A stretch of DNA of 64,000 nucleotides from Akkermansiaceae bacterium UBA956 (GCA_002293145.1 DBCO01000003.1:4452-68451); one strand, 5' to 3'; positions 9,191 to 19,822 are shown, counted from the stretch's first letter. Numbers and translations are program-made. Notes: a model not told the origin generated them from the letters alone.

Positions 9191-12100
9191 AATTTTTCCT
9201 CGCTCTCATTTTGATTCCTAGCAGCCTATGGGCGCAGCGCAATCTCACACAAATTCCCTCGACGAATCCCACCGATCAGATGGCGAGCTTTAATGTCGCG
9301 GAAGGATTTGAAATATCCCTCTTCGCCTCAGAGCCGATGGTTCACAAACCGATACAAATGGCATGGGATGCACGTGGTCGCTTGTGGGTAGCCAGCAGTG
9401 CCATTTACCCGCAAATCAGGCCGGGGCAGACGCAAAACGATCAAATTCTCGTGCTCGAAGACACCGATGAAGACGGCAAAGCAGACAAGCGCACGGTCTT
9501 CTATGAGGGGCTTTTCATACCCACAGGCATCTGGCCGCAGGATGGTGGCGCGTACGTGGCAAATTCCACCGAGCTGTGGTTCATTCATGATCGCGATCAA
9601 GACGGCAAAGGCGAATCCCACGAAGTGCTGCTCAGTGGTTTTGGCACCGAGGATACGCACCACATTCTTCACGGCATCAAGGGTGGGCCCGATGGGAACT
9701 TGTATTTTAACCAAAGCGTTTACATCCACAGTCACATCGAGACTCCTTTTGGCGTGCGCCGCTTGATGGGCAGTGGCATTTGGCAATTTCAACCACAGAC
9801 GGGCAGACTCGAAGTGTTCACGCTAGGTCAGATCAATCCCTGGGGTCATGTGTTTGACAATTGGGGCCAGAGCTTCACTACCGATGGAGCTTACGGTGAA
9901 GGCATCAATTATGCATTTCCCGGTGCTACCTACCGCTGCTTACCAGACCAATTGCCACGCATCCTCAAGGGCATGAACCCTGGACAACCGAAGCAATGTG
10001 GATTGGAAGTCATCAGCGGTAGACATTTTCCCGATGAATGGCAGGGCAATATGATTACCTGTGATTTCCGCGGTCATCGCGTCAATCGATTTTCCCTAGG
10101 TGACGAAAAAAGCGGTTACCGCTCGCAGCAACTTGCCGATCTGGTAAGCTCATCACACGGCTCATTTCGACCCGTCGATGTCAACATGGGACCAGATGGC
10201 GCACTGTATTTGGCCGATTGGTATAACCCGATCATCCAGCATGGCGAGGTGGATTTTCGTGATCCTCGGCGCGACCAACTCCACGGACGCATTTGGCGTA
10301 TCACTGCCAAAAATCGACCACTCAGCCCGCGCGTGAATTTTGCGAAACTTTCTGTCGATGATTTATTCAAACAACTCCTAGCGCCCGAACAATCGACTCG
10401 TTACTGGGCCAAACAAGAAATCAAGTCTCGTAAATTGCCAGACCTTAAGGAAGCGATTGTTACTCTCTTGAAAACTGACGCACTGAGTGACTCCTTACGC
10501 TGCGAATACTTGTGGGCCGCTCAGACCGCAGGCATCGAGGACTTCGTCTGGTTCCGCAGTCAATTCTGGGATCGCGCGCAAACTGCTGTCGATGGAAAAC
10601 TCCGCGCTGCCATCGTCCGCACATTTCATCAGCTAATTCGCAATCACGGCACTATGGTCATGGGCATCAATGACACGAGCCGCGATGCGTTTTTCCTTAC
10701 TCTCTGCCGCGACCCGCATCCACGCGTTCGTCTCGAAGCAGTGAATTTGTTGCGCACCGTCGCCACACCGCGCACCATTGAGATCGCCACCACGGTGCTC
10801 GCTCAAGAAATGGACGAAAATCTCGACTTCGCACTATGGCGAAGTTGCTATGAACAATCAAGCACCTGGCTTCCGGCCTTCCAAGCAGGACAGATATCCT
10901 TCACAGAAAACAGTCAAGGCCTACTCTTCGCGCTCAAAGCTGCGAACCAAAGCAACGCCGCCGCATTGCTGTTAGATGTGGTCGAGAAAAATCAACTTGC
11001 TCCCGAGCAACTCGCCGAACTCATGAAAATCATCGGCAGCACCATCGATCAAGCGAACCTCAATCGCTTGTTCACTCTGGCTCTCGATGCAAAATACTCC
11101 CCCACCCTACGCGCTCAAGCCCTGCAAGCGATGATCACCGCACAGCAACAACGCAGCCTCATCCCCGAGCAAACTGAGCGCTTGCTCCCATTGCTCGATG
11201 ACTCAGCTACTGCTAACGCCGCCATCGAACTTGCAGGATTGTGGAAGATCGAAGCCGCACGAGCGAAGCTCGAATCTCTTGCCTCCTCCAGCACTTCCTC
11301 TAGCGATATCTCCCTGCTCAGCATTGCTCGCCTCGGTGGCCCTGCTGCGGAGGCATTTCTCAATCATCATCTCAAGCCCTCTTTGTCCCAAGAAAAACAA
11401 GCGAGCACTCTGCAAGCGATGATTTTACTCGACTCCGCAAAAGCCGCGCCGCTAACGGTCGATTTTTTGAGCAAACTCCAAGCCGAAAGCTCTGCATCGG
11501 GTTCATTGATCCAAGCATTTCTCTCACTCAAAGAAGGCCCCGCCCAACTCACCAACGCGCTAACAGGAAAAAAACTACAGCTAGCCATCGCCTCGCAAGC
11601 CCTGCAAAAAGCCAGCGCCAGCGGCGGTGATACCAAGGACCTGATCAATGCCATTACCGTGGCTGGAGGCCTAACGCCGATCACTTCTCTCACCGAAGCA
11701 GAAATGCGCACTTGGATTGAGGAAATCAACAAATCGGGCAATGCGGCACGTGGCGAGACAATCTATCGTCGATTGGAATTGCAATGCATTGCCTGCCACG
11801 CCATCGGCCCCGTAGGCGGTATTGTCGGGCCCAATCTTGTCAGCATTGGCTCCAGCGCGCCGATGGATTACATCATCGATAGCCTGCTCGAACCCGCCAA
11901 AAAAATCAAAGAAGGTTACGCCACCGCAATGATCACCACCAAGGATGGAGCCACCCATACGGGATTCCTCGCTCGTGAGGATGAGCGTGAGATCGTCTTG
12001 CGCGACAACGCCGGAAAAATGCAAACCATTCCCGCAGCACAAGTCAGCAAAAAAGAAGTCATCCCCGTCTCGCTGATGCCGGCCGGTCTCACCCATTCGC

Positions 12101-12540
12101 TGCGCCGTGACGAACTCGCCGACCTCGTCAAATTCCTCACCGAACTTGGCAAAGACGGCGCGTATAAAGTCCAAGAAGACGGCACCCTTCGTCATTGGCA
12201 AAGTTTTCAAAATGAGACACAATCTCTAGCACTCACCGCGTGGGTGGACGGCAGTATCGAACTCAAAGAAGTGCCCGTCATCCAACTGCTAGGAAAGCCC
12301 AAACGCAAGCTAGAGTCTGCCTTCGAGATGCCGAAGGATGGCACTGTGACGCTTGCCATTGATGCCGCCGACAATGCCCGCATCGAGTTCAATGGCCAAG
12401 AGCTTTTCCTCCAAGAAGGCAAAATCAGCCAACCGCTCAAAGCTGGCCGCCATACCTTGCGCCTGCTCATTCCCGAGCCATCTAACGCTCGCCCTCGTGT
12501 GCGCCTCTTGGATGCTACGGCCAAACCGATACACGAATGA
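9187..12540 (+). CDS. PVC-type membrane-bound dehydrogenase / HEAT / CxxCH cytochrome c protein
   Basis: A 1117-residue exported protein (signal peptide MKFFLALILIPSSLWAQ). Residues about 33-380 form a beta-propeller of the Pirellula/Verrucomicrobium membrane-bound dehydrogenase type (FEISLFASEPMVHKP, WDARGRLWVAS, DTDEDGKADKRTVF, FRPVDVNMGPDGALYLADWYNP). Residues about 400-830 are HEAT-like helical repeats. Residues about 850-990 are a c-type heme domain with Cys867-x2-Cys870-His871. The end (about 1040-1115) is a beta-sandwich with ARIEFNGQELFL. Such proteins are thought to pass electrons from periplasmic sugar or alcohol oxidation; the substrate is unknown. ATGA overlap with the SGNH gene implies tight coupling. 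Confidence 0.88.
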   Translation: MKFFLALILIPSSLWAQRNLTQIPSTNPTDQMASFNVAEGFEISLFASEPMVHKPIQMAWDARGRLWVASSAIYPQIRPGQTQNDQILVLEDTDEDGKADKRTVFYEGLFIPTGIWPQDGGAYVANSTELWFIHDRDQDGKGESHEVLLSGFGTEDTHHILHGIKGGPDGNLYFNQSVYIHSHIETPFGVRRLMGSGIWQFQPQTGRLEVFTLGQINPWGHVFDNWGQSFTTDGAYGEGINYAFPGATYRCLPDQLPRILKGMNPGQPKQCGLEVISGRHFPDEWQGNMITCDFRGHRVNRFSLGDEKSGYRSQQLADLVSSSHGSFRPVDVNMGPDGALYLADWYNPIIQHGEVDFRDPRRDQLHGRIWRITAKNRPLSPRVNFAKLSVDDLFKQLLAPEQSTRYWAKQEIKSRKLPDLKEAIVTLLKTDALSDSLRCEYLWAAQTAGIEDFVWFRSQFWDRAQTAVDGKLRAAIVRTFHQLIRNHGTMVMGINDTSRDAFFLTLCRDPHPRVRLEAVNLLRTVATPRTIEIATTVLAQEMDENLDFALWRSCYEQSSTWLPAFQAGQISFTENSQGLLFALKAANQSNAAALLLDVVEKNQLAPEQLAELMKIIGSTIDQANLNRLFTLALDAKYSPTLRAQALQAMITAQQQRSLIPEQTERLLPLLDDSATANAAIELAGLWKIEAARAKLESLASSSTSSSDISLLSIARLGGPAAEAFLNHHLKPSLSQEKQASTLQAMILLDSAKAAPLTVDFLSKLQAESSASGSLIQAFLSLKEGPAQLTNALTGKKLQLAIASQALQKASASGGDTKDLINAITVAGGLTPITSLTEAEMRTWIEEINKSGNAARGETIYRRLELQCIACHAIGPVGGIVGPNLVSIGSSAPMDYIIDSLLEPAKKIKEGYATAMITTKDGATHTGFLAREDEREIVLRDNAGKMQTIPAAQVSKKEVIPVSLMPAGLTHSLRRDELADLVKFLTELGKDGAYKVQEDGTLRHWQSFQNETQSLALTAWVDGSIELKEVPVIQLLGKPKRKLESAFEMPKDGTVTLAIDAADNARIEFNGQELFLQEGKISQPLKAGRHTLRLLIPEPSNARPRVRLLDATAKPIHE

Positions 12541-12635
12541 TCGCACATTTGTCCCAGTGCATGGGTCTAGCAGAAGAATGAAAAACGAAAAAAATTGCCT
12601 TGGCTTTCCAGCGAATTTACATAAAATGCATGCAG

Positions 12636-13781
12636 ATGAATACAAAACTCATTATGACACTGCTAGCTGGAGCTTTGCTAGCTTCTTGCGGAAAAACCAC
12701 TAGCACAAGTGTCGCACTTCCTGCGGAGCCTATCACCATGCAAGTCTACGGAAAATTACCCGACGGTCGTGAAGCGAAAATCTTCACGCTCACCAACAAA
12801 AATGGCATCATTGCCAAGGTCACTGAATACGGAGCTATTCTCGTCTCAGTCGAAATTCCCGACAAAAATGGCGTCGTTGCCGATGTCACACACGGCTACG
12901 ATACCCTCGATGGCTGGTTGACCAATACCAGCTACTTCGGCTCCACCGTCGGACGTTTTGGCAACCGTATCAAGGATGGAAAATTCACGCTCGATGGCCA
13001 AGCATACACGCTGGCCACCAACAATGATCCCGGCGGTATTCCCTGCCATCTTCACGGCGGACTCAAAGGCTTCGATAAAGTTCTCTGGACCGGCAAGCAA
13101 GTCGATGGCGGAGTGGAATTTTCCTATCTCTCCGAAGATGGTGAAGAAGGCTATCCTGGCAATCTCGCGGTGAAAGTTACCTATTCGCTCAACGACAACG
13201 ACGAACTCAAGTGGGAAGCTGAAGCCACCACCGATGCACCAACGGTCCTCAACATCGTACACCATAGCTACTGGAACCTCTCGGGAGATCCGCATGCCTC
13301 AATCAATGATCACGTGCTGCAACTCGAAGCCGATCATTATCTCCCGACCAATGCCGGCTTGATTCCGAGTGGCGAAATCGCCCCCGTCGCTGGAACACCT
13401 CTTGATTTTACCAAAGCTACCGCGATTGGTGAACGCGTCGATGCTGACTTCGAAGCCATCAAACTCGGCCTCGGCTACGACCATTGCTGGGTGCTGCGCA
13501 AAACCGATGGTGTGCGCCTTGCAGCTCGCGTGAATGATCCCAAGTCCGGCCGTGTGATGGAAATATTCACCAATCAACCTGCAATCCAGTTCTACGGTGG
13601 AAATTTCCTCGATGGCAAAGCGATTGGCAAAAAAGGCGTCGCCTACGCACACCGCACCGCGTTTTGCTTGGAAACGGAAAATTATCCCGATGCGCCAAAC
13701 AAGCCAAACTTCCCAACTGCTGTGCTCAAGCCTGGTGAAACCTACAAGCACACCATGATCCACAAATTCAGCGCCAAGTAA
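12636..13781 (+). CDS. galM: Lipoprotein aldose 1-epimerase (mutarotase)
   Basis: Starting at 12636 (alternative ATG 12630) gives 381 residues with a lipoprotein signal ending LLAGALLASC. The body is a galactose mutarotase: VTEYGAILVSVEIPDKNG, STVGRFGNRI, LHGGLKGFDKVLW, the catalytic His region HHSYWNLSGD, and the catalytic Glu region FCLETENYPDAPN near the C-terminus. It interconverts alpha and beta anomers of hexoses, here probably outside the inner membrane. TAAAAT at 12622-12627 with TTGGCT at 12600-12605 (16-bp spacing) is a possible promoter whose -10 ends 8 nt before the ATG, suggesting a leaderless or near-leaderless message. It stands between the dehydrogenase and the SSS transporter. 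Confidence 0.9.
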   Translation: MNTKLIMTLLAGALLASCGKTTSTSVALPAEPITMQVYGKLPDGREAKIFTLTNKNGIIAKVTEYGAILVSVEIPDKNGVVADVTHGYDTLDGWLTNTSYFGSTVGRFGNRIKDGKFTLDGQAYTLATNNDPGGIPCHLHGGLKGFDKVLWTGKQVDGGVEFSYLSEDGEEGYPGNLAVKVTYSLNDNDELKWEAEATTDAPTVLNIVHHSYWNLSGDPHASINDHVLQLEADHYLPTNAGLIPSGEIAPVAGTPLDFTKATAIGERVDADFEAIKLGLGYDHCWVLRKTDGVRLAARVNDPKSGRVMEIFTNQPAIQFYGGNFLDGKAIGKKGVAYAHRTAFCLETENYPDAPNKPNFPTAVLKPGETYKHTMIHKFSAK

Positions 13782-13802
13782 ATTTCCCCTAATCAAACTT
13801 TT

Positions 13803-15836
13803 ATGAATTCTCTCTTTTCATTACTCGCCGTTACGGGCTCGGAGACAGCGGCGATGGGCACTCTCGACATCGTGCTTTTCCTCGTTGCCGTTGTTGGCGT
13901 AATCGCTTTCGGCATCCGCCAAGGAAACAAAGAAACCGCGGGTGAAACACAATCAGGCGGTGCCGCAGGATACTTCCTCGCAGGCCGCGGACTTACTTGG
14001 TGGTTGGTCGGCTTTTCGCTGATCGCCGCAAACATTTCGACGGAACAGTTCGTCGGCATGTCTGGTCAAGCCGCTGACTGGCTTGGTATGGCTATCGCTT
14101 CCTATGAATGGATGGCTGCTGTGACCCTCGTCGTCACAGCGTTTGTGTTCCTACCAAAACTATTGCGCTGCGGTATTTACACCATTCCTGAGTTCCTCGA
14201 ATACCGCTACGGTGTGTTCTCGCGTTCAGTGATGGCTGTTAGCACGCTGATCATTCTCGTCGGTGTACCAACCGCATCGGTAATCTATTCTGGCGCCAAA
14301 GTGGTATCGGTGTTCTTCCACGACATTTCTGTCGCGGGTTTGGACCTCGGATCGATCACAGTTGGCTGCTGGATCATCGGCGGTTCTGCTGCCATCTATG
14401 TTTTTGTAGGTGGTCTCAAAGCATGCGCATGGACCGACTTGATCTGGGGTGCAGCGCTCATTGTCGGCGGCGGTGTCGTAATGTGGTTAGCATTTGGAGC
14501 CATGAAAGATGCCGACCCGAATGAGCTCATCCTCACCAAAGTCAACAATTCTTCCGCTACCGTTGAAGACATCAGAAACGCTGGTGCTTATGAACGCTTT
14601 GTTTTACTCAATGATGGCAAAGACCATGAAGCCGTTGCCGTTGCTGGTGAAAACCTCGAGGGCGGCAAGCTGCACATGAAGCGCCCGATCACAGACCCTG
14701 CGATTCCATGGACTGCTCTCATGTTAGGATTGTGGATTCCTAACTTTTTCTATTGGGGACTCAATCAATACATCGTGCAACGGACTCTCGGATCGAAGTC
14801 CCTCGCCGAAGGTCAGAAGGGTATTATTTTTGCTGCTGCACTCAAACTGATCATTCCTTTCATCGTCGTCATCCCTGGTATTCTTTGCTTCAACCTGTAT
14901 CGCGTAGACCTCGCAGGGGAAGCTACAAAGAAAAACGCACCCATGATCGAAGCAATCACCCAAGGTGAAGCCACGGTCTATCCATTCGCAGAGAACTTTG
15001 CGAAAACCAATCCCGAGCAAGCTGCGACCGTTCTGGCCCACAATGCCAAGATCGCCGGTGTGCCCGTTCCGACAACGAACAACTCACCCGCTGCTCTCGC
15101 GACAGCGAACAACGACATCGTCAGTGCCAGCAGCGCCAACAAGGGCAATAAGCTCATCGGCTATGACTACGATGCCGCCTTCCCGATCTTGCTACGTAAT
15201 CTGATGAAACCCGGCATCACTTGGTTTGTGCTCGCAGCGATCTTTGGTGCTGTTGTTTCCTCATTGGCATCCATGCTGAACTCTGCGGCCACGATCGCAA
15301 CAATGGACATTTTCCAGAAGTTCAAGAAAGACGCAACGCAAGACCAATTGGTCAATGCAGGTAAATGCTTCACCTTATTGTTCGTGCTGATCGCTTGCAT
15401 CATCGCACCGTTCCTCGGCAATCCTGCGTTTGGCGGTATCTTTACCATCATCCAAGAATTCCAAGGATTCATCAGCCCAGGCATCCTCGCTGTGTTCCTC
15501 TTCGGGTTCCTCGCTCCACGCACACCACGCTACTTCGGCTGGCTTGGCATCATCATCAACATCGTTCTCTACGGAGCGATTAAATGGTTCGTAGGACCAG
15601 CACTCTGCAACAACGGCATGTGGTTTGCTTCCGAAATCACATTCCTCGACCGCATGAGTATCTGCTTCCTCGTGATTGTCCTCATCGGAGTGATTCTCAA
15701 CTTCGTCAATCCACTCCAAACTCCAGCGAAGCTTCCCGTATCGGAAACCATCGCACTCGAGTCGTCCAAAGTTGCCAAGATTGGCGGTGTCGCGGTGATC
15801 GCCGCCATGCTCGTCCTCTACTACATCTACTGGTAA
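13803..15836 (+). CDS. Sodium/solute symporter (SSS family), probable Na+/sugar transporter
   Basis: A 677-residue polytopic inner-membrane protein. SSS hallmarks include FLAGRGLTWWLVGFSLIAANISTEQFVGMSGQ in TM1-2, IYTIPEFLEYRYG, the GGLKACAWTDLIWG sequence in TM5-6, FYWGLNQYIVQRTLGSKSLAEGQKG, and the AAIFGAVVSSLASMLNSAATIATMDI Na+-site helix. There is an unusually long soluble insertion of over 100 residues between the FNLYRVDL helix and the LLRNLMKPG helix, and another at about 235-300. Its place between GalM and a beta-galactosidase suggests uptake of galactose, fucose or a related sugar coupled to Na+. A terminator follows. Confidence 0.88.
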   Translation: MNSLFSLLAVTGSETAAMGTLDIVLFLVAVVGVIAFGIRQGNKETAGETQSGGAAGYFLAGRGLTWWLVGFSLIAANISTEQFVGMSGQAADWLGMAIASYEWMAAVTLVVTAFVFLPKLLRCGIYTIPEFLEYRYGVFSRSVMAVSTLIILVGVPTASVIYSGAKVVSVFFHDISVAGLDLGSITVGCWIIGGSAAIYVFVGGLKACAWTDLIWGAALIVGGGVVMWLAFGAMKDADPNELILTKVNNSSATVEDIRNAGAYERFVLLNDGKDHEAVAVAGENLEGGKLHMKRPITDPAIPWTALMLGLWIPNFFYWGLNQYIVQRTLGSKSLAEGQKGIIFAAALKLIIPFIVVIPGILCFNLYRVDLAGEATKKNAPMIEAITQGEATVYPFAENFAKTNPEQAATVLAHNAKIAGVPVPTTNNSPAALATANNDIVSASSANKGNKLIGYDYDAAFPILLRNLMKPGITWFVLAAIFGAVVSSLASMLNSAATIATMDIFQKFKKDATQDQLVNAGKCFTLLFVLIACIIAPFLGNPAFGGIFTIIQEFQGFISPGILAVFLFGFLAPRTPRYFGWLGIIINIVLYGAIKWFVGPALCNNGMWFASEITFLDRMSICFLVIVLIGVILNFVNPLQTPAKLPVSETIALESSKVAKIGGVAVIAAMLVLYYIYW

Positions 15837-15854
15837 TCTGACCTGAATTTTCCC

Positions 15855-15892
15855 TGCCCTGCCTTTGCAAAAAGGCGGGGCATTTTCTTTTA
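15855..15892 (+). terminator. Intrinsic terminator after the SSS symporter gene
   Basis: An 11-bp stem TGCCCTGCCTT / AAGGCGGGGCA (one G-T pair) with a short loop is followed by TTTTCTTTT. It separates the symporter transcript from the GH2 gene. Confidence 0.85.
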
Positions 15893-15935
15893 CAAGCGCG
15901 CAATTCTGCGTTACTACTCAACCATCCACTTCGCC

Positions 15936-18900
15936 ATGAAACGACTTCTATCTTTTCTTATTCTCAGCACTCTTCTCCATGGCCAGCAGGCCGATTGGGA
16001 GAACCAAGCCGTTTTTCGTATCAACAAGGAAGCTCCTCGCTCCACTTCGATGCCATTTCCTAGCAAGGAAGCTGCCAATGGCAAACTTCGTCTTGAATCC
16101 CCATGGTGCAAGCTCCTCAACGGCAACTGGAAGTTTCATCACACCGGCAATCCTACCACGCGCCCGCAAGGATTCGAAGCAGTGACGTTCGATGACTCTG
16201 CGTGGAAAGAAATTCCCGTCCCAGCAAACTGGCAACTCCATGGCTACGGCGCACCTTTGTACACGAACATTACCTATCCATTCGCGAAAAATCCACCGTT
16301 TGTGATGGGCGAACCGCCACAGCATTTTACCAATTTCCCTGTCGATAATCGTAACCAAGTGGGCTCCTATCGCACCAAGTTCACACTACCCACCGAGTGG
16401 AAAGGCCGTCGCACCGCCATCGTTTTTGGCGGCGTCGATTCCGCATTTTATCTGTGGCTCAACGGCAAAAAAGTCGGCTATTCCGAAGACTCTCGCACCC
16501 CCGCTGAGTTCGATCTTACATCTTATCTGCAAGAGGGCGAAAACCTGCTAGCGATCGAAGTCTATCAGTATTCCGACGCTTCCTATCTCGAAGATCAGGA
16601 CATGTTCCGCCTCTCAGGCATTTTCCGTGATGTCTACCTGTGGTCATCCGCAGCGGTCGATCTCCGTGATTTCTGGATCAAAGCGGGATTGACCGACGAT
16701 TACAAAACGGGCACTTTGGAATTCATCGCGGATGTGAGCAACAAGTCCGATGCCGAAGCCAAAGTCAGTGTTTTGTTAGAACTGACTGCACCCGATAACA
16801 GCAAGATCTCGTTGCCCAATATTGATCTCACAATAGCCGCCAACAAGACAGCGCAGCAAACGGTGAAAGTCGATCGCATCGAAAACGTCAAACCATGGTC
16901 CGCGGAATTACCGCACTTATATGCATATGAAATCACCGTCAAAGATGCAGCTGGCAACGTCATCGCTGTGCTCACAGGTAAAACTGGATTCCGTCGCAAT
17001 GAAATCAAGAATGGCCAATTTCTTCACAATGGTCAGCCGATTTTGATCAAAGGAGTAAACCGCCACGATCACCATCATCTCACCGGTCACTATGTGAAAC
17101 GCGATGATATCAAGGCCGACTTGCTGCAAATGAAACGCGCGAATATCAATGCCGTCCGCACCGCACATTACCCGAACGATCCCGCACTCGTCGAACTCTG
17201 CGATGAACTCGGATTCTACGTCGTTGCCGAAGCGAACATCGAGTCACACGGAATGGGCTATGATGCAGCCTCACTTGCCAAAGATCCAAGTTGGTATGAA
17301 GCGCATCTTGATCGCATGAAAAATCTGCTAGAACGCGACAAAAACCATCCCTGCATCGTCTTGTGGTCGATGGGCAACGAAGCAGGCGATGGCGAAAATT
17401 TCGTTAAGATGTCGCAGTGGATTAAACAGCGCGATCCCTCACGGCCTGTGCATTATGAGCGCGCCCAGCGTGCCGAACATGTTGATCTTTTTGCACCGAT
17501 GTATGCCAGCGTAACAGAGAGCGAAAAGTATTGCCGTGACGAAGAGAAGAAGCCGATTTCTCAACAGCGTCCGCTGATTCAGTGTGAATACAACCACACC
17601 ATGGGCAATTCCAGCGGCAACCTCATTGACTACTGGAATCTCATGCGCAAAGAGCGACTCCTTCAAGGTGGCTTCATCTGGGATTGGAAGGACCAAGGCA
17701 TTCTCAGCAGCAAACACAAAATGACGGATTGCGAGGACCGATCAGGCAAGAAGCTCACCGTGCGCATGCTTGGCCTCATGGATGCGAAAGAAGGGCTCTA
17801 CGCAGGTGGAACGACGGTGGAGCATTGTGAGGCGCTTAATATGGGCGGCTCACTTACCTTGATCGCTGAGGCTCGTCTCAATAATACCGGCGGCAGCATC
17901 GGTGGCCAGCCTCTCATTGCTAAGGGCGACACCTCATACTCGTTGAAAATTTCTGATACCGGTAAGCTGGAGTTTTTCATCTACGATAACGGAAAATGGC
18001 ACAGCATCAGCGCTGATCTTCCAGCAAATGCCGCATCGCAATTCCATACCTATGCCGGCATCTATGATGGCCAAACTCTGCGCCTTGTGATCGATAAGCA
18101 AGTCGTCGCAACTACACCATGCACCGCAAAAATCACACCCAACACCATGGACCTCGGCATCGCGATTGATACCGAAGAAACCGCTCGTAAACTCAATGGA
18201 GCCATCCGTCGCGCGATTGTGTATGGTCGTGCATTATCACCTGATCTAACAACTGCTGCGCCAGAAGACGCCATCGTTTTGTTGGATTTCACCAAAGACG
18301 CAGAGAAGCCCAAGGCACAGAAATTTTTCGCTTATGGTGGTGATTTCAATGATCGACCCACAGACCGCTCATTCTGCTGCAATGGACTCGTGCAGCCGAA
18401 CCTTCGTCCTGCTCCGCACTTTGAGGAAGTCAAAACCATCTATCAGGAAATCCACACCACGACCGTGGATATGACCAAGCCAGATTTACAGATCAAGGTC
18501 TACAACGAATCGTTTTTCCGTTCACTCGACTACGTTACGGCCTCATGGAAGCTTTTGAAAAATGGATTACCTGTCGGTCAAGGTGAACTGGCGTTGCCCA
18601 ACCTAGCACCACAGGCATCTCAAACCATCACGGTAGCAACCAATCACACACCCGAGGAAGGTGCCGAGTATTTTTTCCGAGTTCGATACGATCATGCTGA
18701 GCCAACTGCATGGTATGACAAAGGGCAACCCGTGGCATGGAATGAATTCCCGCTGCCTTGGACAACGCGCCAGCCCGCCAAAACGCGCGAGTCAAAAGAG
18801 CTGGCCTCTTTTAGCGAAAATGGACAGGAAATCATCGTAAAAAGTCGTCGCGTCACAGCTGTGATTAGTAAAAAAACAGGCGTCTTGAGCTCGATCAGGG

Positions 18901-19802
18901 ATCTCGATTTTGAATGGCTTCGAAGCCCCTTGAGCTTGAATTTTTGGCGTCCTACCACCAACAATGATGAGGGAGCCAAGCTCGATCACAATCTCAAGGT
19001 CTGGCAATATGCTGGTGCCCGTGCTACGGCCTCAAGCGTGAAGGCAGTTAAAGACGGCAACGATGTTTTAGTTACCGCTGAAATCAACATTCCGGCAGGT
19101 AAGAGCAGCGCCACCATAATCTATCGCTTTACGGGGACCGACCAATGCATCGTAAAAACACTATTCCGTGCTGATCAATTGCCCACCATTCCACGCATCG
19201 GCTTCAGCGCCCATGTTTCCTCGCGAAATGGTTCACTCGAGTGGTATGGTAAAGGCCCTCACGAGAACTACAACGACCGCCAAACAGGCTCTTGGACTAC
19301 ACTGCACAGTGGCTACGTGCCTAACATGTTTTTCCGCTATCTTGATCCACAGGAATCAGGCCAACGCACGGGCATTCGCTGGGCGAAACTTGGTTCACCC
19401 GATTCACCCAAAGCCTTGCGCATCGATGCACAAGGCGCTGATTTGTTAGAGATCTCCTGCTATCCCTGCTCGGTGCAAGATGTGACTCTTGCCGCTCACC
19501 CATCCAGTCTTGCTCAACGCGATTTTTTCACTCTCAACATCGACCATAAGCACTCGGGACTAGGGGGAACAGATTCATGGGGGGCCACCGCGCTGCCTCA
19601 CTATCAACTTCCCTCCAAAAAAGAATATGAATGGTCGTTGCTTCTCAGCTTTGACGAAGTCCCCGTGATCATGCCCAAGGCCCCGATTCGTCGACTCCCC
19701 GGCTTGACACCAGGATTACCACCGGGCGCGGGCAATCCATTGCCCAGCGCCACGGCACCGAGTGCTCCAAAAGCAACCGACAACAACACAACTCCTCAGT
19801 AA
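15936..19802 (+). CDS. Secreted GH2 beta-galactosidase (LacZ-like) with inserted LamG-like domain
   Basis: A 1288-residue exported enzyme (signal peptide MKRLLSFLILSTLLHGQQ). The order is GH2 sugar-binding domain (WKEIPVPANWQLHGYGAPLYTN), Ig-like domain, and TIM barrel with acid/base Glu482 (WSMGNEAGDG) and nucleophile Glu551 (IQCEYNHTMGN). At about residues 625-790, where the barrel normally continues past FIWDWKDQG, lies an inserted concanavalin/LamG-like domain (SLTLIAEARLNNTGG, LRLVIDKQVVATT). The LacZ C-terminal small-chain domain follows (FWRPTTNNDEGAK, WYGKGPHENYNDRQ) and then a Pro/Ala-rich tail. It should release galactose from glycans outside the cytoplasm. It is last in sugar locus 1, 20 bp before ispD. 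Confidence 0.92.
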   Translation: MKRLLSFLILSTLLHGQQADWENQAVFRINKEAPRSTSMPFPSKEAANGKLRLESPWCKLLNGNWKFHHTGNPTTRPQGFEAVTFDDSAWKEIPVPANWQLHGYGAPLYTNITYPFAKNPPFVMGEPPQHFTNFPVDNRNQVGSYRTKFTLPTEWKGRRTAIVFGGVDSAFYLWLNGKKVGYSEDSRTPAEFDLTSYLQEGENLLAIEVYQYSDASYLEDQDMFRLSGIFRDVYLWSSAAVDLRDFWIKAGLTDDYKTGTLEFIADVSNKSDAEAKVSVLLELTAPDNSKISLPNIDLTIAANKTAQQTVKVDRIENVKPWSAELPHLYAYEITVKDAAGNVIAVLTGKTGFRRNEIKNGQFLHNGQPILIKGVNRHDHHHLTGHYVKRDDIKADLLQMKRANINAVRTAHYPNDPALVELCDELGFYVVAEANIESHGMGYDAASLAKDPSWYEAHLDRMKNLLERDKNHPCIVLWSMGNEAGDGENFVKMSQWIKQRDPSRPVHYERAQRAEHVDLFAPMYASVTESEKYCRDEEKKPISQQRPLIQCEYNHTMGNSSGNLIDYWNLMRKERLLQGGFIWDWKDQGILSSKHKMTDCEDRSGKKLTVRMLGLMDAKEGLYAGGTTVEHCEALNMGGSLTLIAEARLNNTGGSIGGQPLIAKGDTSYSLKISDTGKLEFFIYDNGKWHSISADLPANAASQFHTYAGIYDGQTLRLVIDKQVVATTPCTAKITPNTMDLGIAIDTEETARKLNGAIRRAIVYGRALSPDLTTAAPEDAIVLLDFTKDAEKPKAQKFFAYGGDFNDRPTDRSFCCNGLVQPNLRPAPHFEEVKTIYQEIHTTTVDMTKPDLQIKVYNESFFRSLDYVTASWKLLKNGLPVGQGELALPNLAPQASQTITVATNHTPEEGAEYFFRVRYDHAEPTAWYDKGQPVAWNEFPLPWTTRQPAKTRESKELASFSENGQEIIVKSRRVTAVISKKTGVLSSIRDLDFEWLRSPLSLNFWRPTTNNDEGAKLDHNLKVWQYAGARATASSVKAVKDGNDVLVTAEINIPAGKSSATIIYRFTGTDQCIVKTLFRADQLPTIPRIGFSAHVSSRNGSLEWYGKGPHENYNDRQTGSWTTLHSGYVPNMFFRYLDPQESGQRTGIRWAKLGSPDSPKALRIDAQGADLLEISCYPCSVQDVTLAAHPSSLAQRDFFTLNIDHKHSGLGGTDSWGATALPHYQLPSKKEYEWSLLLSFDEVPVIMPKAPIRRLPGLTPGLPPGAGNPLPSATAPSAPKATDNNTTPQ

Positions 19803-19822
19803 TCATTGATTTGCAAACCCCG

